This document shows positions 1 through 6,906 of a stretch of DNA of 7,598 bases, in pieces. The position numbers and the translations under genes were made by a program. Every line of letters begins with the position of its first letter. Position 1 is the stretch's first letter. The stretch comes from an uncultured Eubacteriales bacterium (GTDB lineage: Bacteria; Bacillota; Clostridia; Oscillospirales; Acutalibacteraceae): NCBI GenBank assembly GCA_934630995.1, contig CAKTXU010000082.1, positions 1 to 7,598 of the forward strand. Direction: 5' to 3'. The notes under the pieces are model-generated. The model was not told where the DNA came from and did no database searches. It saw only the letters and a list, made by a program, of their open reading frames with translations.

Positions 1-563
1 CCGTCCGGGAGAACCGGGGCACCCTCAATCGGGCCTGCGCCCTGCTGCTGGTGGCCCTGGCTATTGTGCTGCGGGTGGCTTCCCTTTTCCTGACCGGCTA
101 TCCCATGATGGCCATGGACGCCCGGGATGTCAATGTGGGGTTGGAATTCCTCAAGCTGGGCCTGCCGGTGCTGACCTGGGCCGCCGCAGCCTTCGGGGTT
201 TCCTCGGTCCTGGACGGCGAATCCCGGTTCGACGAGGTCTTTACCTGTTCGGCCTTCTGTCTGATGCCCTTTGTCGTCCTCACCCCCCTCTTTACCCTGC
301 TGTCCCAGGTGCTTTCCCAGGGGGAGGCGGGACTATACAACACGATCCAGGCCGTCATGTGGGTGTGGGTTCTGCTGCTGTTCTGCCTGACGATGAAGGT
401 GCTTAACAACTACACGGTAGGCAAAACCGTGCTGGTCTGTCTGCTGTCGGTGGGGGTCATGGCCCTGCTGTGGGTGGTGGGCTTTCTCTTCCTCTCCATC
501 GTGGGAGAGCTGTGGAGCTTTTTTGAGGGGATTTTCACCGAAATCCGGATGATGCTGCTGTGA
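1..563 (+). CDS. YIP1-family multi-pass membrane protein (3' part; start outside window)
   Basis: The reading frame is open from the left edge (first full codon at 3) to TGA at 561-563, so the true start lies upstream; a GTG at 51 falls inside a membrane helix and is not a convincing start. The 186 visible residues hold about five hydrophobic segments (roughly residues 11-33, 50-70, 79-104, 113-134 and 141-168). The loop DGESRFDEVF followed by a Cys/Leu/Pro-rich helix (CLMPFVVLTPLFTLLSQVL) and the C-terminal FTEIRMMLL are the pattern I associate with bacterial YIP1-domain proteins (PF04893). The biochemical role of bacterial YIP1 proteins is unknown. In Clostridia they recur beside DUF5696 proteins and sugar ABC permeases, as here, which suggests a part in that transport system. 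Only 25 bases separate it from the next gene, so the two are probably co-transcribed. The family call is from recalled sequence pattern, not a search. Confidence 0.8.
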   Translation, partial: VRENRGTLNRACALLLVALAIVLRVASLFLTGYPMMAMDARDVNVGLEFLKLGLPVLTWAAAAFGVSSVLDGESRFDEVFTCSAFCLMPFVVLTPLFTLLSQVLSQGEAGLYNTIQAVMWVWVLLLFCLTMKVLNNYTVGKTVLVCLLSVGVMALLWVVGFLFLSIVGELWSFFEGIFTEIRMMLL

Positions 564-588
564 GGCGGCGACGAGTGGAGGAAAGGGC

Positions 589-2772
589 ATGGCACGCAAA
601 AAAATCAAGTGGGGCAGGTGGATCCTGTCCGGTGCGGCGGTCCTGCTGGTGGGGGCGTTGGTGCTCTCCCAGACCGTGCTGAACAAAAGCGGCACCGGCA
701 TCGCCGATTACAACAGCGGCTTCCTCGCCTATTCCGGCGCCGCCGCGGAGGGCTATACCGCTCTGTTCGCAGAGGATCGGGGTGCGTTTACCGTCACCGC
801 CCCGGACGGCACCGTCTGGTCCAACGAGGTGGAGCCCGCTTTCCGGGAAGCCCTGTCCCGCAACAAGGAGTGGGGCTACTACATGCAGTCCCTGCTGACG
901 ATCAACTATTACGACGCCTCCAAGACCAACCTGGAGGTGATGAAATTTCATTCCGCCTCCGACAAGGTGGCGGTGACGTCCTCCCCCCTGCCGGGCGGAC
1001 GCTCCTATACCTTCCGCTTCAAGCCCCTGAGCCTGACGGTGCGGGCAGACGTGACCTTTGACCAGGGACTGCTGTCGGTAAAAATCCCGGCCGCCGAGCT
1101 GCGGGAGGAGGGGGAGTACAAGCTGGTGTCGGTGGAGGTGCTGCCCTTCCTGGGGGCGGCGGACCATACCACCGACGGGTATATCCTCTATCCCGACGGC
1201 TGCGGCGCCCTGATGCGGTATGAGAATGTGGGCAACCGCCCCGCCAATAAAAACGTACATACCCTGGAAATTTACGGCTCCTCGGATATGCAGAACGCCT
1301 CCCAGATTCTGGGGGCGGCCCGTCTGCCGGTTTTCGGCATCAAAAACGGAGAGAACGCGGTGCTGGGCGCGGTGGTGACCGGCGCGGCGGAATCGGTTGT
1401 CAACATCAGCCCGGAAGGCTATGTGGTGCAGGCCAACCGGGCGGCCTTTGAGATGAAATACCGGTATTTCTACAGCGTGCCCGCCTCCAACCTGACAACC
1501 GGCGGCAAGAAGGATTCGGCAACCATTAAGGCGGATAGAAACCGGCAAAATCAGGATTTCGAGGCGGTTTATCTCTTCCTGGACGGGGATGAGGCCGATT
1601 ACAGCGGCATGGCTTCCGCCTACCGGCGCTTTCTGAAGGAGAACGGCTGGCTCAAGCAGGCCCCCTTCGGGGAGGAGATGCCGGTGTCCGTGCGGTTCCT
1701 GATGGGGACCATGGAGGAACAGATGCTCTTCGATCAGGAGGTGGTGACCACCACCTTCTCACAGGTGGGAGAATTTGCCGCGGAGCTGAAGGATCTGGGC
1801 GTGGATGCCCTGGACATCGGCCTGCTGGGCTGGGAGAAGGGCGGCGCCGGTCTCAATCGGAAGGGCAGCAAGCCCTGGTCGGCCTTGGGCGGCGAATCGG
1901 CTCTGAAGAAGCTGGCCCAGGGACTGGAGGGGCTGGGCGTCCCCCTGACCCTGAATAAAAATTTTCTTCAGGTGACGGCGGCGGACGGCGGGTATTCCGC
2001 CAATGGCGACGTGGTTTACGGCGGAAACGGCTTTGTGGTGACCGATACCGCCAAGGAGCGGTTCCTGCTCAATCGCGGCGCTCAGACCGCCTATTACGAA
2101 GCATTTGTGAAGAAAGCGCCGGCAGCCTCCGCCGGGCTGCTGCTGGACGGCCTGGGAAGCCAGCTTTCAGCGGATTACGGCGCGGATTCCCGCTACACCC
2201 GCACCCAGGCCATGGAAACCGCCCAGGCTATTCTGGCCGGTGCGGCGGAGCGGGGGCGGGTGGAGGTCCTGGACGGCAACGCCTACGCCCTCGCCTTCGC
2301 GGATATGGTCGTCGGGGTGCCCGCCCGCTCTTCCCGGTTTTATATCTTCGACGAGGAGGTCCCCTTCTACCAGATGGTGCTTCACGGCAGCGTACCCTAT
2401 ACCGGCGACGCGGTCAACCTGTTTTATGATGAGGAGGGCCAGCTGCTCAAGATGCTGGAGTACGGCTACACCCCCTGCTTCGAGCTCATCGGCGGCACCT
2501 CGGATCTGCTCAAATACACCGATTACAACAGCCTGTTTTCCGCGGGCTATGCCCGCTGGAAGGAGGAGCTCGTCTCGCTGTATCAGCGGCTGCAGGCCTT
2601 CGCCCCGGTGCAGGGAAGCGCCATGACGCGGCATGTGTCGGACGGCCTCCACGCCCGGGTGGATTATGAAAACGGCTGGACCCTGTATGTGAATTACGGC
2701 GAAGAGGAGTGGACGCAGGACACTGTGCGCGTGGACGCCAGGGACTATGTGCTGTGTCCGCCGGCCGCCTGA
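589..2772 (+). CDS. DUF5696-type membrane-anchored extracytoplasmic protein
   Basis: A 727-residue protein with ATG at 589 and GGAGG at 577-581, seven bases upstream. A short basic N-terminus (MARKKIKWGR) precedes one hydrophobic helix (about residues 11-30) with no lipobox, so it is probably a signal-anchored protein with the rest outside the membrane. Residues 56-78 carry a Gly/Asp-Gly/Trp strand motif (ending DGTVWSNE). Residues 100-330 read as beta-rich. Residues 360-620 alternate strands and helices like a glycosidase-type (beta/alpha) barrel, with acidic strand ends at D406/D409, D520 and D562 and a VPFYQMVLHG motif at 591-600. Layout and neighbours match proteins annotated DUF5696, a family of unknown function usually found beside MalF/MalG-type permeases. 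A role in capturing or hydrolysing a glycan for import is inference; the catalytic residues cannot be assigned. GC-rich antisense frames over this gene are shadows. Confidence 0.8.
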   Translation: MARKKIKWGRWILSGAAVLLVGALVLSQTVLNKSGTGIADYNSGFLAYSGAAAEGYTALFAEDRGAFTVTAPDGTVWSNEVEPAFREALSRNKEWGYYMQSLLTINYYDASKTNLEVMKFHSASDKVAVTSSPLPGGRSYTFRFKPLSLTVRADVTFDQGLLSVKIPAAELREEGEYKLVSVEVLPFLGAADHTTDGYILYPDGCGALMRYENVGNRPANKNVHTLEIYGSSDMQNASQILGAARLPVFGIKNGENAVLGAVVTGAAESVVNISPEGYVVQANRAAFEMKYRYFYSVPASNLTTGGKKDSATIKADRNRQNQDFEAVYLFLDGDEADYSGMASAYRRFLKENGWLKQAPFGEEMPVSVRFLMGTMEEQMLFDQEVVTTTFSQVGEFAAELKDLGVDALDIGLLGWEKGGAGLNRKGSKPWSALGGESALKKLAQGLEGLGVPLTLNKNFLQVTAADGGYSANGDVVYGGNGFVVTDTAKERFLLNRGAQTAYYEAFVKKAPAASAGLLLDGLGSQLSADYGADSRYTRTQAMETAQAILAGAAERGRVEVLDGNAYALAFADMVVGVPARSSRFYIFDEEVPFYQMVLHGSVPYTGDAVNLFYDEEGQLLKMLEYGYTPCFELIGGTSDLLKYTDYNSLFSAGYARWKEELVSLYQRLQAFAPVQGSAMTRHVSDGLHARVDYENGWTLYVNYGEEEWTQDTVRVDARDYVLCPPAA

Positions 2773-2794
2773 TGGAGAAAGGTGCTGAAAGCTT

Positions 2795-3733
2795 GTGAAA
2801 CAGAAGAAAGCCCGAGGGCCGTCCAAAAGGCGGAGAGGGCTCAGCGCCCGGACCCGGAACGCGCTGGAGGCCTATACCTTCCTCGCCCCCTTTATCGTCG
2901 GCGTCCTGGTGTTTTTCGCCTTCCCGATTCTGGTATCGGTCAAGCTGAGCTTCGGAACCCTGGTGTCCATGGAGGGGTTCAAGATTGAATGGAGCGGCTT
3001 CGGCCATTATATGAACGCCTTTGTCCTGGACGCCAGCTTCGTGCCCACCTTCCTGGCGGTGGCGTCCAAGACCCTGATTTATGTGCCCCTTATCATCATT
3101 TTTTCCCTGATACTGGCCATCATGCTCAACAAGAATATCCGCTGCAAGGGTTTTTTCCGGGTGGCGATGTTCCTGCCCTTTCTGCTGGGATCGGGGTATA
3201 TCATGCAGATGCTCAACGAACAGGGGATTACCACCGGCGCCCTGTCCCTTCAGGACAGCCCCATCTTCCCCAGCGAATTTCTTTCCTATATGGGGCCCAC
3301 CGTCCAGGGCGTCATAGACGGCTTTTTTGAGGTCATCGTCTCGGTGCTGTGGAGCTCGGGGGTGCAAATCCTCATCTTCCTGTCGGGCCTGCAGGGGATT
3401 TCCTCCTCACTGTATGAATCGGCCCAGGTGGACGGGGCCAACGAGGTGGAGGTCTTTTTCAAAATCACCATGCCGATGATGGCGCCCATCATCACCCTGA
3501 ACATCATCTACACCCTGGTGAACCTGTTCACCGCCTCGGACAACGCCATGCTCAAATATATCCAGCAAAAGGGCTTCTGGCAGTTTGAGTGGGAATACGC
3601 GGCGGCCCTGGGATGGATTTATTTCATCTTCATTCTGGCGCTGGTGGCCCTGGTGATGTGGGCCATGAACCGCCTGTCGGAGGGCTCCGGCCCCCGCCGG
3701 GCGAAAGGGGAGAAAAGGAGGAGGAGAGCATGA
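2795..3733 (+). CDS. Sugar ABC transporter permease, MalF/UgpA-type
   Basis: A 312-residue inner-membrane permease, one half of the transmembrane channel of a carbohydrate importer (CUT1 type). It has about six hydrophobic segments (residues 26-49, 86-111, 119-140, 178-200, 229-247 and 270-292). The cytoplasmic EAA loop that docks the ATPase is at residues 208-227 (ESAQVDGANEVEVFFKITMP), with the conserved D213-G214-A215. The start is GTG at 2795: an in-frame TGA at 2786-2788 blocks any earlier start, and the first in-frame ATG is well inside the protein (residue 59). The ribosome binding site is only moderate (AAAGGTG at 2778-2784, ten bases away). The very basic C-terminus (EKRRRRA) is partly dictated by the next gene's ribosome binding site, which is embedded in these codons. 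No ATPase or binding protein is present in the window. Substrate unknown. Confidence 0.93.
   Translation: MKQKKARGPSKRRRGLSARTRNALEAYTFLAPFIVGVLVFFAFPILVSVKLSFGTLVSMEGFKIEWSGFGHYMNAFVLDASFVPTFLAVASKTLIYVPLIIIFSLILAIMLNKNIRCKGFFRVAMFLPFLLGSGYIMQMLNEQGITTGALSLQDSPIFPSEFLSYMGPTVQGVIDGFFEVIVSVLWSSGVQILIFLSGLQGISSSLYESAQVDGANEVEVFFKITMPMMAPIITLNIIYTLVNLFTASDNAMLKYIQQKGFWQFEWEYAAALGWIYFIFILALVALVMWAMNRLSEGSGPRRAKGEKRRRRA
3716..3733 (+). promoter_or_regulatory. Ribosome binding site and ATGA start/stop overlap joining the two permease genes
   Basis: AGGAGGAGGAG at 3716-3726 lies inside the last codons of the first permease (encoding its Arg run) and is followed by ATGA at 3730-3733, in which the start codon of the second permease overlaps the stop codon of the first. 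This fixes the start of the second permease at 3730 even though its frame stays open back to 3589. Such overlaps usually give translational coupling and equal amounts of the two subunits, which fits a heterodimeric channel. Confidence 0.85.
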
Positions 3734-4659
3734 CCCTGCCTGCCGGGCTGCAGCGGCTGAACCGCCGCCATTTCACCAGCGGTTTGTTCCGGCTGCTGAC
3801 GTATGTTTTTCTCATCGGCATCTCCTATATTTTTCTTTTCCCCTTCCTCTACATGCTGGTCACCTCGGTGAAAAGCTACCAGGATCTGTACGATTTCACC
3901 GTCACGTGGGTTCCCCGCGGTATCGAGTGGCAGAACTATGCCATTGCTTTCAAGCTGCTGGATTTCCGGCAATATTTTACCAATTCCTTGGTTCTCACCA
4001 GCCTGTGCACCCTGGGCCACCTGCTGTCCGGTTCCCTGATTGCCTACGGCTTCGCCCGGTACACCTTCCCGGGACGGCGAGTGCTGTTCGCCATTTTGGT
4101 GCTGGTCATCATCGTGCCGCCCCAGACCATCATCGTGCCCTCCTATATGGTGTTTTCCAACTTTAACTGGCTGCGGAGCTATCTGCCCCTCATCGTGCCC
4201 ACCTATTTCGGCCTGGGGCTCAAGGGCGGGCTGTTCATCTTCATCTTCCGTCAGTTTTTTCTGAACCTGCCCAAGGACATTGAAAACGCCGCAAAAATCG
4301 ACGGCTGCAGCTTCCTGGGCACCTATTTCCGGATTGTGCTGCCCATGAGCAAATCCTCCCTGCTGGTGGTGGGTATCCTGTCGGCGGTGTGGCACTGGAA
4401 CGACTACTATGAACCCTCTATTTACGCCCCGGGGCTGGAATCCATGCTCCTGCCCCAGAAAACCTATATGCTCATCGATTTTGTGTCCAATCCGCCGCTG
4501 GATATTCTGGCCACGTATATCACGTCGGAAGGGAACCCCATCAATACCGCCACCCTGATGGCGGGGATGATGATCTGCCTGCTGCCGCTGATTTTGCTGT
4601 TTGCGCTGTTACAGCGGCAGTTCATGGAAGGGATCGAGCGCACCGGCCTGGTGGAATGA
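3730..4659 (+). CDS. Sugar ABC transporter permease, MalG-type
   Basis: A 309-residue inner-membrane permease and partner of the preceding MalF-type subunit. It has about six hydrophobic segments (residues 22-46, 84-105, 118-142, 150-175, 208-226 and 274-296). The EAA loop is at residues 185-204 (ENAAKIDGCSFLGTYFRIVL), with D191-G192; Cys replaces the usual Ala after Gly. The W221-H-W-N-D-Y-Y segment and the C-terminal FMEGIERTGLVE correspond to the W-N-D-F and F-x-x-G(I/L) patterns of MalG-type subunits. I chose ATG 3730 over the upstream in-frame ATG at 3589 because it has an optimal ribosome binding site and gives the normal family length; the longer version would add 47 low-quality residues overlapping the first permease. 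Cognate ATPase and binding protein are not in the window. Confidence 0.94.
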   Translation: MTLPAGLQRLNRRHFTSGLFRLLTYVFLIGISYIFLFPFLYMLVTSVKSYQDLYDFTVTWVPRGIEWQNYAIAFKLLDFRQYFTNSLVLTSLCTLGHLLSGSLIAYGFARYTFPGRRVLFAILVLVIIVPPQTIIVPSYMVFSNFNWLRSYLPLIVPTYFGLGLKGGLFIFIFRQFFLNLPKDIENAAKIDGCSFLGTYFRIVLPMSKSSLLVVGILSAVWHWNDYYEPSIYAPGLESMLLPQKTYMLIDFVSNPPLDILATYITSEGNPINTATLMAGMMICLLPLILLFALLQRQFMEGIERTGLVE

Positions 4660-4711
4660 CAGCCAAACTGTTCCGGAAACGGAAAATTCAACGCAAGCGG
4701 AGAGGATACCT

Positions 4712-5653
4712 ATGTTAAAACTCATTGTGGATACCGACATCGGCTCAGACTGCGACGACGCAGGCGCCCTGGCGGTGATGCACCGGCTGGCGGACGAGGG
4801 GCTGTGCGACGTCCTGGCCGTGACCCACAGCCTGTCCCGGGCGAGCGGCCCCGCGGCCATCGACGCCATCAACCGCTATTATGGGCGCGAAGATATCCCG
4901 GTGGGTACCCTCAAGTACCCCGGCTATTATCCCGCCCATGTCACCGCTCCCTATAGCGACGCGCTGCAAAGGGAATATGAAAACGCCTATCCCCCCGGCG
5001 TGGACTGCCCGGACGCTGTCTCTCTGCTGCGCCGTCTCCTGGCGGCGCAGCCCGACGGCAGTGTGGAACTGGTCGCCATCGGCCCGCTGACCAATATCCG
5101 CTTCCTGTTGGAATCCCCGCCGGATACCTGCTCTCCCCTGTCGGGGGAGGAGCTCTTGAATCGGAAGCTGCGGCGGATGTGCTGCATGGGCGGCTATTTC
5201 CAGATGGTCGGCCCACACCGGCGGGGAGCCCCTGTGGGCGGGGAGTTCAATATTGTCAGCGATGTTCCCTCCGCCAGAATAACCGTGGAGCGCCTGCGTG
5301 TCCCCCTGGTGTTCTCCCCCTGGGAAACAGGAGCGCAGATCGTGGTCGGCCGCCGGCTGCTGGAGCGGGCGGATCCGGAGAATCCCGTTTACCGAAGCTA
5401 TCAGCTATTTTGCGGGTGTCCCAGAGAATCCTGGGATTTGTGCACCGTGCTCTACGCCGTCTGCCCCGACGATAAGCTGTGGGAGCTGTCCCCGCCGGGG
5501 GTCGTGACCATCTCCGAGCAGGGCGTCACCGCCTTCCGGGAAGCTCCCGACGGCCTGTCCCGCATCCTTTACGCCCGGGATCCGGCGAGGATCCGCCTTC
5601 TGCTGGAGGATATGCTGCTCTATGAGCCCCGGAGAATCCGCCAACTGGCGTAA
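4712..5653 (+). CDS. Nucleoside hydrolase (IUNH)-family protein
   Basis: A 313-residue soluble protein of normal family length, cytoplasmic since it has no signal peptide. The family hydrolyses the N-glycosidic bond of ribonucleosides using a bound calcium ion. Visible signatures are the N-terminal metal-binding motif D7-T-D9-I-G-S-D13-C-D15-D16-A-G-A-L, the GPLTNI motif at 124-129 (T127 in the place of a calcium ligand), GG..GGEFNI with N180, and the C-terminal W241-D242 with D242 as the last calcium ligand. The first motif is the DTDIGSDxDD variant, two residues longer than the classical DxDPGxDD. W241 stands where classical inosine-uridine hydrolases have the catalytic His, so the substrate may not be a common purine nucleoside. 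ATG 4712 has GGAGAGG at 4699-4705; the frame is open upstream to 4601, but that would overlap the permease. It is the last gene of the operon, 52 bases after the permease with no terminator between. Confidence 0.9.
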   Translation: MLKLIVDTDIGSDCDDAGALAVMHRLADEGLCDVLAVTHSLSRASGPAAIDAINRYYGREDIPVGTLKYPGYYPAHVTAPYSDALQREYENAYPPGVDCPDAVSLLRRLLAAQPDGSVELVAIGPLTNIRFLLESPPDTCSPLSGEELLNRKLRRMCCMGGYFQMVGPHRRGAPVGGEFNIVSDVPSARITVERLRVPLVFSPWETGAQIVVGRRLLERADPENPVYRSYQLFCGCPRESWDLCTVLYAVCPDDKLWELSPPGVVTISEQGVTAFREAPDGLSRILYARDPARIRLLLEDMLLYEPRRIRQLA

Positions 5654-5663
5654 GAAATGGGAA

Positions 5664-5693
5664 ATGCCCCGTGCGGCAACCCGCACGGGGCAT
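5664..5693. terminator. Hairpin terminator between convergent genes
   Basis: A perfect 13-bp stem (ATGCCCCGTGCGG at 5664-5676 pairs with CCGCACGGGGCAT at 5681-5693) encloses a four-base CAAC loop. It starts 10 bases after the nucleoside-hydrolase stop codon and ends 16 bases before the stop codon of the minus-strand gene, so it could end transcription from both sides. The T-tract is poor: on the minus strand the downstream bases read TTCCCATTTCTTA, and on the plus strand there is none. It may therefore work better for the minus-strand transcript, or act mainly as a 3' stabilising hairpin. Confidence 0.7.
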
Positions 5694-5709
5694 GGGCGGC
5701 AACCGTGGC

Positions 5710-6735
5710 CTATGTCGGATCCGCTGGCGGCTGCGGCGTTTCGGGCGGCGTATCCTCAGGCTTCTTCCTGGTGAAGAAGAAGTAGGCGCCTGTCCCCAGC
5801 CCGGCAACCACCACAATCACGGCGATACACACGACAATCCCCACAGGGAAGCCGCCTCTGCCGTTGCCCTCTCCCGCCTTGGTGGCGTCCGCCGGGGCGG
5901 CGGTTCCGGTGGTCCGGGCCGCTGTCGTGGCGGCGGTGGTTTCCGGGGCAGCCGTGGTCGCGGCCGTCGTGGCGGCGGGTGCGGTGGAGGTTGTTGTTTC
6001 AGGAGGCGCGGCCGTCGTATCCGGTTCGGGCGCGGCCGTGGTGGTCGGCGCCGGCATGGACGGGGAATCGCTCATCAGATCCGCCGCGCTGGCTAGGTTC
6101 GCATAGCCCTCGAACACCCGGAAGGTGTCCAATGTGAACTCCAAAGGCTTGGGTGCCTGAAACTCACAGGTCTGGAACTTAAAATACACGCCTTCGGTGG
6201 CGGGGCTGGTGTAAAAGTGGAGGGCCACAATGCTGTAATCCCCATCCTTCACATGCTGAAAATCCCCGGCCCACTGGTATTCGTTGCGGCTGGCGGGATC
6301 CCGCTGATAGGACCAGTGATTCTCAAAGTCCGCCGTCCCCCAGCGATAGCAGTAGTCGCTGATCTCCTTGCCGCCCTCGTTGGCGAGAACCACGAACTGG
6401 AATTCCGGAGTCATCCGGTGGGATTTGTACCGCATCATGATGGTGTAGTCCTTGCCGGGGGTGAGAACCAGCTTGTCGGCCGTCGATGCCATCACCAGCC
6501 CCCAGTTCTGCCCGTCTCCCGTCACCTTCATGGCTCCATCGGCCACCGTGGTGGAGGTATAATCCTCGCTCCAGAAATAGTCCTTGTCGGCCTCCTTGTC
6601 GAAGGTCAGGGTCAGCGCCGGTTTGGGGGACGTAGGGGTGACGTTGAGCGCTCCTTCCGCCGACGCGGCCATTCCGCCCGCCGCCAGCAGAAGCGATGCG
6701 AGTACGCAGGCCGCCCCGGTTATGCGCTTTCTCAT
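5710..6735 (-). CDS. Secreted membrane-anchored protein with CBM-like domain and Thr/Ala/Pro stalk
   Basis: A 341-residue surface protein that I do not recognise as a named gene. It begins with a signal peptide (residues 1-26, predicted cut after ASA). Next comes a beta-sandwich-like domain (about 41-210) resembling CBM4/9-type modules: a TFD strand, then ADGAMKVTGDGQNWG at 65-79 and LTPGKDYTIMMRYK at 91-104, with two cysteines (C129, C190) that could form a disulfide. A stalk rich in Thr, Ala and Pro follows (223-295), then one membrane helix (297-322) and a short tail (RKKPEDTPP...) presumably in the cytoplasm. There is no LPxTG sorting signal, so anchoring is by the helix. ATG is at 6733-6735 with GAAAGGAG at 6745-6752, nine bases upstream. 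It is convergent with the transport operon and divergent from the gene at 6914. Carbohydrate binding is an inference; it could equally be an adhesin or a sensor of surface ligands. Confidence 0.82.
   Translation of the reverse strand: MRKRITGAACVLASLLLAAGGMAASAEGALNVTPTSPKPALTLTFDKEADKDYFWSEDYTSTTVADGAMKVTGDGQNWGLVMASTADKLVLTPGKDYTIMMRYKSHRMTPEFQFVVLANEGGKEISDYCYRWGTADFENHWSYQRDPASRNEYQWAGDFQHVKDGDYSIVALHFYTSPATEGVYFKFQTCEFQAPKPLEFTLDTFRVFEGYANLASAADLMSDSPSMPAPTTTAAPEPDTTAAPPETTTSTAPAATTAATTAAPETTAATTAARTTGTAAPADATKAGEGNGRGGFPVGIVVCIAVIVVVAGLGTGAYFFFTRKKPEDTPPETPQPPADPT
5851..6069 (-). repeat. Low-complexity DNA encoding the Thr/Ala/Pro stalk
   Basis: Imperfect short repeats of ACC/ACG (Thr) and GCC/GCG (Ala) codons, seen on the plus strand as recurring GCGGCCGTSGT-like units, encode residues 223-295 of the minus-strand surface protein. 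They give runs such as ATTAATTAAPETTAATTAA. The composition is like a mucin-type or O-glycosylated bacterial stalk. Such DNA can vary in copy number between strains. Long open frames on the opposite strand here, rich in Gly/Arg or Val/Ala, are by-products of this composition. Confidence 0.7.
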
Positions 6736-6744
6736 GGTGTTCGT

Positions 6745-6807
6745 CTCCTTTCAGAAATGTATGATGCTTACACCTTTATTTTAAAGAAAAACACCCGGTG
6801 GTTTCAA
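6745..6807 (-). promoter_or_regulatory. Candidate promoter and ribosome binding site of the minus-strand surface-protein gene
   Basis: Reading the minus strand, TTGAAA (6802-6807) and TAAAAT (6778-6783) are each one mismatch from the sigma-A consensus and are separated by 18 bases. Transcription would start near 6771 and give a leader of about 36 bases containing GAAAGGAG (6745-6752) before the ATG at 6735. Assigned by eye. Confidence 0.5.
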
Positions 6808-6829
6808 GATGTAATCTCCACAAATATAC

Positions 6830-6844
6830 AACTAATAATTAGTT
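6830..6844. promoter_or_regulatory. Palindromic candidate operator between divergent promoters
   Basis: AACTAATAATTAGTT is a 15-bp palindrome: arms AACTAAT (6830-6836) and ATTAGTT (6838-6844) pair perfectly around a single central A. It sits between the -35 box of the minus-strand promoter (6802-6807) and the -35 box of the plus-strand promoter (6863-6868), where a dimeric regulator could control both genes. AT-rich DNA yields palindromes by chance more easily, so this is only a candidate, and no regulator gene is visible in the window. Confidence 0.4.
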
Positions 6845-6862
6845 TATTAATACAGAAATAAG

Positions 6863-6906
6863 TTAAAATGTGTAAATTAAATAGATATACTATACTAAAA
6901 TGGAGG
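6863..6906 (+). promoter_or_regulatory. Candidate promoter and ribosome binding site of the right-edge secreted-protein gene
   Basis: TTAAAA (6863-6868, four of six consensus bases) and TATACT (6886-6891, five of six) are spaced by 17 bases. TATACT is repeated in overlap at 6891-6896. GGAGG follows at 6902-6906, seven bases before the ATG at 6914. The predicted leader is very short (about 15-20 bases), so a start a few bases earlier or a promoter further upstream (for example TAAAAT at 6864-6869 used as a -10 box) remains possible. Confidence 0.5.

Noticed and set aside
535..1548. 337-residue open frame on the minus strand opposite the DUF5696 gene
   Set aside because: The plus-strand frame has a ribosome binding site, a signal anchor and family features. 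The antisense frame is rich in His, Gly, Arg and Gln with no recognisable domain, as expected of shadows in GC-rich DNA.
2785..2799. TGAAAGCTTGTGAAA as a catabolite-repression (cre) site
   Set aside because: It lacks the central CG of the cre consensus and the required symmetry, and lies across a start codon in the middle of an operon.
3589..3729. Upstream extension of the MalG-type permease to ATG 3589
   Set aside because: It would add 47 residues without homology-like features that overlap the MalF-type gene. ATG 3730 has an excellent ribosome binding site and the ATGA overlap.
4660..4711. Possible promoter or terminator in the 52-base gap before the nucleoside-hydrolase gene
   Set aside because: The only symmetry is the 8-base TTCCGGAA (4671-4678), too short for a terminator, and no convincing -35/-10 pair is seen.
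5671..6096. Plus-strand Gly/Arg-rich open frame of 141 residues across the stalk region
   Set aside because: It is the complement of Thr/Ala codon repeats, begins inside the terminator hairpin and has no ribosome binding site. The opposite strand has a coherent signal peptide, domain and membrane helix.
6792..6800. CACCCGGTG small dyad in the spacer of the minus-strand promoter
   Set aside because: Four-base arms are too short to separate from chance, although the position inside a promoter spacer is noted.
6217..6861. Plus-strand 214-residue open frame opposite the surface-protein gene
   Set aside because: It has no family features and its end runs through the AT-rich promoter region. The minus-strand gene explains the coding signal.
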